A program made the translations under genes and the position numbers. A model generated the notes under the pieces. That model ran no database searches, was not told the DNA's origin, and saw nothing but the letters and a program-made list of their open reading frames with translations. Positions 1-8,574 of a stretch of 64,000 nt of DNA are shown here, piece after piece. Source of the DNA: Hyphomicrobiales bacterium (lineage in GTDB: Bacteria; Pseudomonadota; Alphaproteobacteria; Rhizobiales; Rhizobiaceae); contig UEIF01000013.1 of assembly GCA_900468805.1 (NCBI GenBank), positions 60,278 through 124,277 of the forward strand, in the 5' to 3' direction. How positions within the stretch are numbered: position 1 is the stretch's first letter; the number at the start of each line of letters is the position of its first letter.

Positions 1-229
1 CGAGATCGGCCGGGAAGCCGCCTTCGCGGGCGTGGCGGTAGACGGTTTCGGCGCTGTCGGCCTCGTGCACGCAATAGATCTTGTCGCCGGCAACATAGCT
101 GGTGATCCAGTTATAGGGGCGGTCGAGGCCGGCAACGACCTTGTTGGACGTGGCGGAAATCTCCTTCAACTGCTCGGGTGTGAGCTTGGCTGCACCGGGA
201 ACGTTCCGCTCAATGAGATATTTCGGCAT
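1..229 (-). CDS. DUF4242 family protein, 3' part cut by window edge
   Basis: A minus-strand frame starts at the ATG at 229-227 behind a strong ribosome site (AGGAGGTCGCC on the coding strand) and runs off the left edge after about 76 residues. The protein begins MPKYLIERNVPGAAKLT and contains KIYCVHEADSAE, which is the typical start and core of DUF4242 proteins, small ferredoxin-fold proteins of about 90 residues. Family members have unclear roles; some are annotated as nickel-binding. The gene is divergent from the large LuxR-type regulator at 382, and the 152-base gap would hold both promoters, so control by that regulator is plausible (inference). Only the N-terminal portion is visible. 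Confidence 0.8.
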   Translation of the reverse strand, partial: MPKYLIERNVPGAAKLTPEQLKEISATSNKVVAGLDRPYNWITSYVAGDKIYCVHEADSAETVYRHAREGGFPADL

Positions 230-381
230 GGCGACCTCCTGTTCGCGTGGTAGTGACGGGACGGACGCTATGCCGCGCGACAGAGCGCCGCATCGGGATA
301 TCTCCCCATTTTCTGCGCCTCCCTGCCCTATTTTGACACGCTGCTATTTCCAGCCGGCAGCGATGCTGGCAATAATCCGCC

Positions 382-2994
382 ATGCGGCTAATCGAGCGCG
401 CCCCCAATCTCGATCATTTGCAGTCGTTGTTGCGCGATGCCGCCGACGGCCATGGCAGGGTCGTCCTCCTGGAAGGGGAAGCCGGTGCCGGCAAGTCCTC
501 TCTCGCCGCAGCCTTCGCCCGTGCCGTTCCCGAGGGCACGCGCGTTCTTTCCGGCGCCTGCGAGAATTTCGGCACGGCCGAGCCGCTCGGCCCCTGGCGG
601 GATATTGCGCGGGAAGCGCGCTGGACTCTGACGCGGGTTTCGGGCGGCAACTGGATTTCCCTCTTCTCCGAAGTGCTCGACCTGCTGACGGCGGAGCGCC
701 AGCCGACATTGCTCGTCATCGAGGATATTCACTGGGCCGATGACGCCACGCTGAACCTGATCCGCTATATCGGCCGGCGTATCCGCAACACTTGTCTGCT
801 GTCAGTCCTGACGACGAGAAACGACGACACGCCCGGCCAGACGCGGCTGCGGCGGCTGCTGGCCGACATCCCGCCGGCCCATTGGCTGCGCATCGCCGTG
901 CCGCCGCTGTCGAAAGCCGCCGTGCTGGAGCTTGCGGATCCAAAGGGGCTCGATGGCGAGGCGATCTTTTCTGCCACCGGCGGCAACGCCTATTTCGTCA
1001 GTGAACTCGTGGATTGCGCGGGCAGCGATTGCCTGCCGCCTCTCAGCCGCGACCACCTGCCGACAACGATCCGCGATGCCGTGCTGGCGCGTGCCGATAT
1101 ACTTGACGAGGCCCACAGAGAGGCGCTCTGGGCAGCCTCCACCTCGCCCGATGCCTTTGCCCCCGAACTGATCGAGGCGATCTGCGGCACCTCCGCGCGA
1201 TCGGCACTGGAGGCCTGTACGGCCTGCGGGCTTCTGGTGCCGGCAGGCGGCCTCTTCATGTTCCGTCATGAGATTGCCCGCCAGGCGATCGAGCAATCGC
1301 TGCCACCGCTTCGCCGCCGCGCGCTGAATGAAAAGGCGCTCGCCTATTTCCGCCAGAGCGGCGATGCGTCCGTGGCGCGCATGGTCCACCATGCCAACGA
1401 GGCGCAGGACGCAGCTGCGATCTCTGAACTTGCGCCGAAGGCGGCAAGCGAGGCCGGAAGGCTCGGAGCCCACCGTCAGGCCGTGCGCCACTACGAACTG
1501 GCGCTCGCCCATGCAGGCGCCCTTAGCGATGCCGAGCGCGCCTGCCTCTATGAGGGTTATGCCTTCGAATGCCACCTGATCGGCCAGATGGAACGGGCTA
1601 TCGCGGCGCAGACCAGCGCGCTGGCGCTCTATCGGACCCTGGGGGATATCAGGCATATCGGCGCCAACCTGCGCTGGCTGTCGCGGCTGAGCTATCTCGC
1701 CGGAGACCGCAAGGGCGCCGATGCCTTCGGGCGCGAGGCCGTCGAAGCGCTGGAAGAGGCAGCAGCGCCTGCCGAGCTTGCCATGGCCTATTCCAACCTC
1801 TCGCAGCTCGGCATGCTGGCGGGCGATGCCGAGACGGCGACGCTTTACGGCGAGCGCGCCATCGCACTCGTGACATCGGACGATATTGCCAGACCCGAGG
1901 TGCTCTGCCACGCGTTGAACAATGTCGGCACCGCCATCTGCTGGCGCGAGCCCGATCGCGCCCGGCTGACGCTGGAAGAGGCACTGGCAATCGCCCTCGA
2001 CCATGGCTTCCAGGAACATGCGGCGCGCGCCTTCACCAACCGCGCCTGGGTGGAAATCCAGCTCCATGCCACGGCTGCAGCCGAAGATGTGCTGACGCGC
2101 GGCATTGCCTATTGCATCGAGCATGATCTCGATACCTGGCGCGACTATATGCGCGGCGAGCTGGCCGAATTGCTGACCTTCCTCGGCCGCTGGGAGGAGG
2201 CAGGAGCGGCGGCGCAAGCCGTGGTCGACAACCAGAATGCGCCGGCCCTTTCCCGCTATCCCTCGCTCGTGGCACTGGCGACACTCAGAACGCGGCGCGG
2301 CGAAACAACGGACGAGCTGCTGCAGGAAATGACGAAATTCCTCGAAAACACCTTCGAGTTCCAGCGCCTGTCGGCCTATGCCGCGCTGATGGCCGAGCGC
2401 GCCTGGCTCGGCCTCTGCGACCGGGACGAGGCACTCGCCGGCCTTCGACAGGCCGCCGCACTCTGCAGCGACGATGCGGCAGGTTCGATGATCGGCTTCT
2501 GGGCGCATATTCTGGGCGTTACCGGCCTTGCGCCTGACACTATGGAGGGCGACGCTGCCGTGATTGCCATGCTGAAGGGCAGATGGCAGGAAGCCGCCGA
2601 TATCTGGACAGACCGCCGCGCGCCCTATCTCGCAGCACTTGCCCTGCTCGACGGCGACAACGATGCGCTCTACCGTGCCCTGACGTTACTGGAAGCACTC
2701 AACGCCACCGCCGTCGTTGCCCATGTGAAGGACATGATCCGCAAGCGCAACGGCCGGCTTGCGACCCGCGGCCCGAGGGCGAGCACCCAGGCCAACGCCG
2801 CCGGCCTCACGACAAGGGAAATGGACGTGTTGCGGCTGATCGACGAGGGCCGCTCGAATGCCGAAATCGGCACGCGCCTGTTCGTCTCGGCCAAAACCAT
2901 CGATCACCACATCTCCTCGATCCTCGCCAAACTGAACGCAAAATCCAGGGGCCAGGCGGCAGCTGAAGGGCGGAAGCTGGGGTTGCTGCAATAG
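382..2994 (+). CDS. Large ATP-binding LuxR-family transcriptional regulator (LAL/MalT-like)
   Basis: This 870-residue cytoplasmic regulator has three parts. Residues 20-250 form a STAND/AAA-type ATPase with a Walker A motif (EGEAGAGKSS, about residues 31-40) and a Walker B-like LLVIEDIHWADD. The middle (about 330-720) is rich in Ala/Leu helical repeats of TPR type. The last 60 residues are a LuxR helix-turn-helix (LTTREMDVLRLIDEGRSNAE and a VSAKTIDHHISSIL recognition helix). This is the architecture of LAL regulators, which bind ATP and an inducer and then activate transcription. The first ATG of the frame places the P-loop at the usual distance from the N-terminus. It is divergent from the DUF4242 gene. 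The ligand cannot be told from sequence. Confidence 0.9.
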   Translation: MRLIERAPNLDHLQSLLRDAADGHGRVVLLEGEAGAGKSSLAAAFARAVPEGTRVLSGACENFGTAEPLGPWRDIAREARWTLTRVSGGNWISLFSEVLDLLTAERQPTLLVIEDIHWADDATLNLIRYIGRRIRNTCLLSVLTTRNDDTPGQTRLRRLLADIPPAHWLRIAVPPLSKAAVLELADPKGLDGEAIFSATGGNAYFVSELVDCAGSDCLPPLSRDHLPTTIRDAVLARADILDEAHREALWAASTSPDAFAPELIEAICGTSARSALEACTACGLLVPAGGLFMFRHEIARQAIEQSLPPLRRRALNEKALAYFRQSGDASVARMVHHANEAQDAAAISELAPKAASEAGRLGAHRQAVRHYELALAHAGALSDAERACLYEGYAFECHLIGQMERAIAAQTSALALYRTLGDIRHIGANLRWLSRLSYLAGDRKGADAFGREAVEALEEAAAPAELAMAYSNLSQLGMLAGDAETATLYGERAIALVTSDDIARPEVLCHALNNVGTAICWREPDRARLTLEEALAIALDHGFQEHAARAFTNRAWVEIQLHATAAAEDVLTRGIAYCIEHDLDTWRDYMRGELAELLTFLGRWEEAGAAAQAVVDNQNAPALSRYPSLVALATLRTRRGETTDELLQEMTKFLENTFEFQRLSAYAALMAERAWLGLCDRDEALAGLRQAAALCSDDAAGSMIGFWAHILGVTGLAPDTMEGDAAVIAMLKGRWQEAADIWTDRRAPYLAALALLDGDNDALYRALTLLEALNATAVVAHVKDMIRKRNGRLATRGPRASTQANAAGLTTREMDVLRLIDEGRSNAEIGTRLFVSAKTIDHHISSILAKLNAKSRGQAAAEGRKLGLLQ

Positions 2995-3327
2995 GTCACG
3001 CGTTCCGGCCACCTGCCCGCACCGGCACTTCAGAGAACGCATCCACAATGTTCTCAAGAATAAATATACTTCGTCTTGAAAATTGGCGGGCCATGCAAAG
3101 CTAGTCTGATCGTGACGCATGCAGAACAGAACTCGTTAAGATGAATGTTATTTATGAAAATCAAACCGGTCTATAATTGAAAAGGCAAAACTGAATTTTG
3201 CAGCAACCACAACAGTCGATCCGTGATTAATTATTAAAGATTATCTTGACATGCACCTTCCGAGAGAGTTTATTTTCCGACTTGCCACCTAACCGGGAGG
3301 CTAGGCGTCGAGACGGGGGCTTGTCGC
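2995..3327. other. Intergenic region between LuxR regulator and DUF3616 gene
   Basis: This 333-base stretch has no convincing gene. It is notably AT-rich from about 3110 to 3250, unlike its surroundings, and contains the promoter-like element listed at 3246-3274. No tRNA-like or strong hairpin structure was seen. Confidence 0.6.
3246..3274 (+). promoter_or_regulatory. Sigma70-type promoter for the DUF3616 gene
   Basis: A perfect -35 hexamer TTGACA (3246-3251) is followed after 17 bases by TTTATT (3269-3274), a reasonable -10 hexamer. It lies about 50 bases upstream of the ATG at 3328 in an AT-rich segment. Prediction by eye only. Confidence 0.5.
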
Positions 3328-4272
3328 ATGAGCAATCGCAGCCGCGTGATCCTTTTGGCCGTACTTTCTTCGCTCGCCGGCCCGCTGGCGGCCAATGCAG
3401 GAAACCACACATATCGTGGCATCTGCGAGGCCTCGGCCGCAGCCTTGGTCGATGCGTCGCATGTCGCGGTCGCAAGCGACGATTTCTCTGCAATCATGAT
3501 CTATCAGCAGGGAAAGCCGGAACCGGTCTCCAAGTTCGCGGTCGATGACGTGACGGACATTGAAGGCAGCGCCCGCATCGGCGACACCATATTCTGGCTC
3601 ACATCCCATTCGCTGAACAGCAGCGGGGAAGACAAGAAAAAGCGCAAGGAATTATTTGCAACCAGCGTGTCGGCCGATGGGACATTGTCCAACTCAGGCG
3701 AGGTCTATCGCAATCTTCGTGCGGACATGGCCAAGGCGCTCGGCAGCAACGAAGACAGTTTGAAAACCCGCGTCAACATCGAAGGTCTGGCAGCAACGCC
3801 CGACGGGCATCTTCTGATCGGCTTGCGGGGGCCGGTGCCCGATGACCGCGCCATCCTGCTCGAGCTCGCCAATCCACTGCAGCTGGTCAAGCTGGGACCT
3901 GGCGACGTGGGATCTGCGCAAATTACCCGTGTCGTCACGATGGACCTTTCCGATGGAGCGGGAACGACCGGCCGTGGCGTGCGCGACATTGCGCGGGTCG
4001 GCAGCCGATATCTCGTCCTGGCGGGCTCCGAGCCCGATGGCGGCAAACCTGCGCCAAAACTCTTCTGGTGGGATGGAAATGCCGAAGGCAAGGTGACGCC
4101 CGGTCCTGACGCTGATTTCTCGGGAATGACGCCGGAGGCAATCGTGGTCTGGAGCGATCACGAGGGCGAAATCCTGAGCGATAGCGGCGGTGCGCTGGTG
4201 AATGGCGTGGAATGCGCCGACAAGGATCCGCCCAAGGACGCCTTCTTTCCCGCCGTCGACGTGAAATTCTGA
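3328..4272 (+). CDS. Exported DUF3616 family protein
   Basis: This 314-residue protein starts with a signal peptide (MSNRSRVILLAVLSSLAG, then a likely AxA cleavage site around residues 21-24), so it is probably periplasmic. The mature part matches the DUF3616 pattern: FAVDDVTDIEGSARIGD, then FWLTSHSLNSSGE, then NIEGLAATPDGHLLIGLRGP, and finally a C-terminal PEAIVVWSDHEGEILSDSGG. Such proteins look like beta-propeller strands built from IEG-type repeats; no reaction is known. Usual members are 300-400 residues, so this one appears complete. It is transcribed alone from the promoter at 3246-3274. A GGGGG run lies about 10 bases before the ATG. Confidence 0.75.
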   Translation: MSNRSRVILLAVLSSLAGPLAANAGNHTYRGICEASAAALVDASHVAVASDDFSAIMIYQQGKPEPVSKFAVDDVTDIEGSARIGDTIFWLTSHSLNSSGEDKKKRKELFATSVSADGTLSNSGEVYRNLRADMAKALGSNEDSLKTRVNIEGLAATPDGHLLIGLRGPVPDDRAILLELANPLQLVKLGPGDVGSAQITRVVTMDLSDGAGTTGRGVRDIARVGSRYLVLAGSEPDGGKPAPKLFWWDGNAEGKVTPGPDADFSGMTPEAIVVWSDHEGEILSDSGGALVNGVECADKDPPKDAFFPAVDVKF

Positions 4273-4462
4273 GCGCTTCGGCAACGCGAAATCGAGGGGC
4301 GAGGCGGCGGCCAGAACCTTTTCCCCTCATCAGCCCGGTTTACGAGGACACGTGGAGTCAAAAACACCGCCCCAATCCTTCCCACAAGGGGAGACCAGGG
4401 GCGGCACCGCCTCGCCTATCCTGAAACGGTGAAGAGCGCAGGAGCGGCGCGGCAGGTTAGGC

Positions 4463-4485
4463 CCCTCCCCTGTATGGGGAGGGGT
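4463..4485. repeat. Perfect 9-bp stem hairpin, intergenic palindrome
   Basis: CCCCTCCCC (4463-4471) pairs perfectly with GGGGAGGGG (4477-4485) across a TGTAT loop. It lies in the 283-base gap between the convergent DUF3616 and LysR genes, so it could serve as a terminator for either, although no T-tract follows. Flanking GC-rich text (about 4370-4510) resembles dispersed intergenic repeat sequence of rhizobia. Confidence 0.55.
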
Positions 4486-4555
4486 TTGGGGCGGATCCTT
4501 CAATCGCGGGGGCCCAATATCCCGAAACATCGAAAGGGCAACCCTGCCGAAAACA

Positions 4556-5449
4556 TCATCCCTCTCCTCGACGCCCGCCCGCGCCAGCCGCCACCTCGAA
4601 CAGTTGCGGCACGGCCGGGTTCCTGGCAGCCCGCGAGGCGCAGAGCACGACATCGAATTCCGGCGCACCGTCGAGCGCTCTCGACACCACCCCCTCTACC
4701 AGGTCACTGCAAAGCGATTGCGGGATCAGCGCCACGCCGAGCCCCTCCTGCACCAGCCGGATGATCGTGTGCTGCAGGCGCGGCTCGAAGGCGTAATGCG
4801 GGATGACGCCTCCACCCGCGCAGTAGAGGGAAATTGCGGAACGTAGCGTCGGCGCCACGGTTGCCGGCGCGGCGATCAGCTTTTCGCCCGACAGCGACTG
4901 CGGGCCGATGCTATCGGCCTCAGCCAGCCGATGGCCTGACGGTGCGATCAGGCACAGCCGGTCGCGGGCAAGCAGCAACGTGCGCAGATGCGGCGCGGCG
5001 CCACCGCCGAAGGTGACCGCGGCATCGAGTTTCCCTTCGGCCAGCATGTCCTCGATATCGGTGGGTATGCGCTCTTCGAGGATCAGCCGTACATCCGGCC
5101 GGGCCTCGGAGTAGAGCCGCACCAGCGCCGGGATGACGCTATGGGCGGCATGCATCATGAAGCCGAGCTTCAGCTCGCCCTTCATGCCGCTGGCGACCAG
5201 CCGCACATCCCGGCAGGCGGCATCGAAACCTTCGAGCACGGCACGGCAATCGGCAAGGAAATGCTGGCCGGCGGGCGTCAGCGCCACATTGCGCGAATTG
5301 CGCTCGAAGAGCGTCACACCGAGCGTCTTCTCGATCGCCGATATCTGCCGGCTGAAGGGCGGCTGGCTCATATTCATGCGTGCGGCCGCATGGCCGAAAT
5401 GCAGCGTTTCGGCCAGCGCCACGAAAATGCGCATGTGGCGAGTGTCCAT
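4556..5449 (-). CDS. LysR-family transcriptional regulator
   Basis: This DNA-binding regulator has about 297 residues. The N-terminal winged helix (MDTRHMRIFVALAETLHFGH, then FSRQISAIEKTLGVTLFERN) is textbook LysR, followed by the two-lobed effector-binding domain (residues 90-290). I start it at the ATG at 5449 because the helix-turn-helix then begins at the usual distance; an upstream in-frame ATG at 5470 would add seven residues. It is divergent from an AEC-family transporter, and a perfect LysR-type box lies between the two genes (5478-5502), so it very probably controls that transporter and itself. The effector is unknown. Confidence 0.92.
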   Translation of the reverse strand: MDTRHMRIFVALAETLHFGHAAARMNMSQPPFSRQISAIEKTLGVTLFERNSRNVALTPAGQHFLADCRAVLEGFDAACRDVRLVASGMKGELKLGFMMHAAHSVIPALVRLYSEARPDVRLILEERIPTDIEDMLAEGKLDAAVTFGGGAAPHLRTLLLARDRLCLIAPSGHRLAEADSIGPQSLSGEKLIAAPATVAPTLRSAISLYCAGGGVIPHYAFEPRLQHTIIRLVQEGLGVALIPQSLCSDLVEGVVSRALDGAPEFDVVLCASRAARNPAVPQLFEVAAGAGGRRGEG

Positions 5450-5477
5450 TCGATACCCCAGAAGTATCAATCAGTGC

Positions 5478-5502
5478 TCAAGATGACATTGGATTATCTT
5501 GA
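5478..5502. promoter_or_regulatory. LysR-type operator (T-N11-A box)
   Basis: TCAAGAT (5478-5484) and ATCTTGA (5496-5502) form a perfect inverted repeat separated by exactly 11 bases, the classic LysR T-N11-A geometry. The site lies 28 bases upstream of the chosen LysR start and about 70 bases upstream of the divergent transporter gene. Confidence 0.75.
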
Positions 5503-5573
5503 TCCGGGACGTTAGGCAATGATCACGCCAGGCAACGATCGCCCCAGCCAAGAATTTCGCCGAGTTACCTTAA

Positions 5574-6518
5574 ATGCTGACAAATCTCTCGATTGTCCTG
5601 CCGATCTTTGCCCTCATCCTTGCCGGCTGGATCGCCCGCAAGACCGGGGCGCTCGGCGAACATGCCACGCGGGAAGTGAACCGACTGGTCGTCTACCTCG
5701 CCTTGCCCGCTCTGCTCTTCGACATCATGGCCAATGCCAAACCCGCCGAGATCTGGCAGCCGGGCTTCATTATCGCGTTTACATCAGGCTGCGCCGTCAT
5801 CTTCGGCGCCACACTCTGCTGGCGCGTCGCCAGGGGCCGGCATCTCGCCGATGCCGCGATCGATGGCCTGAATGCCAGCTACGCCAATACCGGCTTCATC
5901 GGCTTTCCGCTCGTCCTGTCCCTGGTCGGCGACACGGGTATGGCGCCGACGCTGATCTCGACCATCCTCACCGTCTGCGTGCTCTTCGCCGTCGCCATCA
6001 TCCTCATCGAAGGCGGCCTGCAATCCGAAACCCGGCGGCGCGATATCGCCATCAAGACCGCCCGGTCGCTGGCGAAAAATCCGCTGCTCGTCGCCCCCGC
6101 CCTCGGCGCTCTGGTCATGCTCTCGGGTGTCTCGCTCCCCGCTCCCGTGCATGCCTTCCTGAAGCTCCTGGGTGGGGCAGCCTCACCCTGCGCGCTGATC
6201 GCGCTCGGCCTGTTTCTGGCCGGCAAGAGGGCCAGCGACGCAAGCGCCCGGGCGACGACTGCGAGCATTCTCGTCGGCCTGAAGCTGATCGCCCAGCCCG
6301 CCGTCACTTGGCTGATCGCCGCACCGCTGCTCAACCTGCCGCCGGCCGCCACCCACACCGCCGTGCTGCTCGCCGCCCTTCCGACCGGCACCGGCCCCTT
6401 CATGCTGGCGGAATTTTATGGCCGCGAAGCGAGCCTGACAGGCCGCGTCGTGCTCGCCTCCACGGTGCTTTCGGTAGTTACGATTTCGGCCTATCTGGCG
6501 CTTGCGGGGAAGGTCTAG
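5574..6518 (+). CDS. AEC (auxin efflux carrier) family permease
   Basis: This integral inner-membrane protein of 314 residues has about ten hydrophobic segments. It begins LTNLSIVLPIFALILAGWIA, has the conserved LNASYANTGFIGFPL element after the first five helices, and ends with SLTGRVVLASTVLSVVTISA, all typical of the AEC (mem_trans) family. Bacterial members export or exchange small organic acids; the substrate here is unknown. Length matches the family. It stands alone downstream of the LysR box and is presumably regulated by the divergent LysR protein. Confidence 0.88.
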   Translation: MLTNLSIVLPIFALILAGWIARKTGALGEHATREVNRLVVYLALPALLFDIMANAKPAEIWQPGFIIAFTSGCAVIFGATLCWRVARGRHLADAAIDGLNASYANTGFIGFPLVLSLVGDTGMAPTLISTILTVCVLFAVAIILIEGGLQSETRRRDIAIKTARSLAKNPLLVAPALGALVMLSGVSLPAPVHAFLKLLGGAASPCALIALGLFLAGKRASDASARATTASILVGLKLIAQPAVTWLIAAPLLNLPPAATHTAVLLAALPTGTGPFMLAEFYGREASLTGRVVLASTVLSVVTISAYLALAGKV

Positions 6519-6541
6519 ACGCGGCCGCTGCCTGTCACTGC

Positions 6542-6643
6542 TCAGCCGAACAGGCCGATCAGCCGCGCCGAGCTGATCGCAAGGCCGGCGATCGCCACCA
6601 GAATGAAGAGGCTCGCGATGACGAGAAAGATGGGGTTCTTCAC
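6542..6643 (-). CDS. Very small single-span membrane protein (33 aa)
   Basis: I place a 33-residue protein on the minus strand starting at a GTG (6643-6641) behind a good ribosome site (GAAGGAGAAACA). It reads as a short KNPIF lead, one hydrophobic helix (FLVIASLFILVAIAGLAI) and a SSARLIGLFG tail. A longer in-frame opening upstream has no such ribosome site. It is convergent with the AEC transporter and divergent from the methyltransferase. Function unknown; small single-span proteins often modulate membrane partners. Confidence 0.5.
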   Translation of the reverse strand: MKNPIFLVIASLFILVAIAGLAISSARLIGLFG

Positions 6644-6819
6644 TGTTTCTCCTTCGAGGCCGGCGATGGCTGAAAGGGTGAGGTAGCAGGTGCGGTTGAG
6701 AGCAGCAACCGTCCGCCCGCCGTCAAAGGCCAGATATCGCAATTGCCCCACTCGCGGCAAAGATGCAGGATCAGCCGCCGGATTCATTCCATCTGACATT
6801 GAGGGAAGCAGGGCCAGCC

Positions 6820-7617
6820 ATGTCATCCATCACCACAGGCAATGACGAGCAATATAGCGACAGCCGCAAGCTTGCCGCGCGTGGGCGCCTGAACCGCGAA
6901 TATACGATTGCCGAAACCGGCTGGTTTCCCTGGGTAGCAAGACAGCTGCCGCTGAAGCCGGGCGATGCGGTTCTCGACATCGGCTGCGGCCCCGCCTGGT
7001 TCTGGGCTTCCGTGGCAACCGAACTGCCCGACGATCTGCATCTCACGCTTGCCGATCTCTCCCCCGGCATGCTGCAGGAAGGACTCGATCGCTGCCGGGC
7101 ACTCGCCTTCGCGGAAGTCACCGGAAAGCAGGCCGACGCCACCGCCCTGCCCTTCGACGACGGGACGTTCGACACCGTCGTCGCCATGCACATGCTCTAC
7201 CACGTGGCCGATCAGGCGCAGGCGATTGCCGAAATGCACCGCGTGCTGAAACCGGGCGGTCACCTTGCGGTGACGACCAATGGTGCCAACAACATGCGCG
7301 GCATGTACGAACTGACGACGGTCTTCGGCAGCCCGCCCTACGACCCCGCGGGTGCCGCCTTCGGTTATGAGACGGCCGGACGGCTGATGCAGGCGCAGTT
7401 CGGCAATGTGACGATGACCGAGCACCCGGCCCATATGCGGATAACGGAGCCGGAGGATGTGTTTCTGGCGCTGACATCCTATCCGCCGGGAGATAGGGCG
7501 AGCGAGGAAGAGCTTGCGGCTTTTCGGGCGGCGATCTCGGAGGCGTTTCGCACGAGCGGCGGTGTACTGGAGGTGGGTAAGGAGACGGGGTTGTTTGTGA
7601 GCCGCAAGGCGGGGTGA
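6820..7617 (+). CDS. Class I SAM-dependent methyltransferase
   Basis: This is a soluble methyltransferase of about 265 residues in the Methyltransf_11 group. Motif I reads AVLDIGCGPAWFWASVA, followed by LADLSPGML (acidic ribose-binding strand end), ADATALPFDDGTFDTVVAMH (motif II region) and EMHRVLKPGGHLAVTTNG. These are the SAM-binding elements in the proper order. The substrate is not evident. An ATG at 6820 fits the domain start; an alternative ATG at 6763 would add 19 residues. No operon partners are seen. Confidence 0.85.
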   Translation: MSSITTGNDEQYSDSRKLAARGRLNREYTIAETGWFPWVARQLPLKPGDAVLDIGCGPAWFWASVATELPDDLHLTLADLSPGMLQEGLDRCRALAFAEVTGKQADATALPFDDGTFDTVVAMHMLYHVADQAQAIAEMHRVLKPGGHLAVTTNGANNMRGMYELTTVFGSPPYDPAGAAFGYETAGRLMQAQFGNVTMTEHPAHMRITEPEDVFLALTSYPPGDRASEEELAAFRAAISEAFRTSGGVLEVGKETGLFVSRKAG

Positions 7618-7770
7618 GTGACTTGTCTCTCCTTCATTGCCAGGTCAGCCACCCGACAAGTTTGGAGCACCATCGCAACGGAAGTCAGTTGCTGAGATTT
7701 TGCAGGAAAATCCATGTTGAAAATTCGCGCCTGCCATGCAACCTGCATGTGGGGTTAGGGGCGAATATAG

Positions 7771-8334
7771 ATGTTGTCATTGCTTTTCAATTTTCACGGC
7801 ATGTCAGTTGCAATGCTTTTCTCGACGACTGTTCTTCTTCCGACGTCAAGAATTGCCGTAGACAAATGGGCGGAAACACTCTTTCCCGACCCTGTCAATT
7901 GCGCCTTTACCGAGGGCGGGCTTTCCTACAATGCCGACGACAAGGAAATGCTCATCAACAACCTCGCCCTGCCCGACGCGACCAGGCAAAGCCTGAAGGC
8001 CATGAAAAGCAGGATATCGGCGACCTGCACCTCGAATGAAGGACCACCGGTGGTGGTCAATACGGTCGGGGAATATTTCGGAAGCCGGTTCAACCAGTTC
8101 AGCCTGCCGATCTACGCCCTGAATGCCGGCGGCGGCTGCATGTCGGATTTCTATTACAGCTTCTCCTTTCCGGAAACGGCAAAGACGGTGCATGACAATA
8201 TCCTGCAGCGTACCGGCAAGGATGTGACGGTCATTTCCGGACCTGGCCAGAACCGGTATTTCGAAGACAACGGCTGGATCACCGACTATGGCACCTACAG
8301 CAAGTACACATGCAGTATGATTGGCGACTCCTGA
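7771..8334 (+). CDS. Unknown probable exported protein
   Basis: I do not recognise this 187-residue protein. It has a hydrophobic N-terminus (MLSLLFNFHGMSVAMLFSTT) that could be a signal peptide or anchor. The mature part has several Cys (VNCAF, TCTSNE, GGCMSDFYYSF, YTCSM), consistent with disulfides outside the cytoplasm. An AGGGG ribosome site lies about 10 bases before the ATG. The GC content is visibly lower than its neighbours, hinting at transfer. It lies just upstream of the podovirus-like block but shares no visible phage motif. Confidence 0.55.
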   Translation: MLSLLFNFHGMSVAMLFSTTVLLPTSRIAVDKWAETLFPDPVNCAFTEGGLSYNADDKEMLINNLALPDATRQSLKAMKSRISATCTSNEGPPVVVNTVGEYFGSRFNQFSLPIYALNAGGGCMSDFYYSFSFPETAKTVHDNILQRTGKDVTVISGPGQNRYFEDNGWITDYGTYSKYTCSMIGDS

Positions 8335-8574
8335 TAGGTGAGAGCCAGCCAATGCCTTTTGGGCGAAGCGATTCTGGAAGGGACAAAGTTGTGGCACCGT
8401 CTTGCTCTCCCGATAGGTCAAGGATGTGGAAAACGGTCGCGGCACGTTAAGTTCCCCACGTCGGCGGGTTTGGGGCGGGGTCTTCTGTTCGCGTCGTCAC
8501 GGTGAAGGTTTAGCCCCACTTCACCCCAACAACCATCCGCACGCTAGCCCTATCCCAACTCAAGAGGTTGGTTC

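Noticed and set aside
802..2508. 568-codon open frame on the minus strand within the LuxR regulator
   Set aside because: High GC third positions of the real gene leave the opposite strand open. The product shows no domain and the + frame has a P-loop and a LuxR helix-turn-helix.
5519..6673. 384-codon frame overlapping the AEC transporter on the same strand
   Set aside because: The product is Arg/Pro-rich without helices; the other frame gives a typical ten-helix permease.
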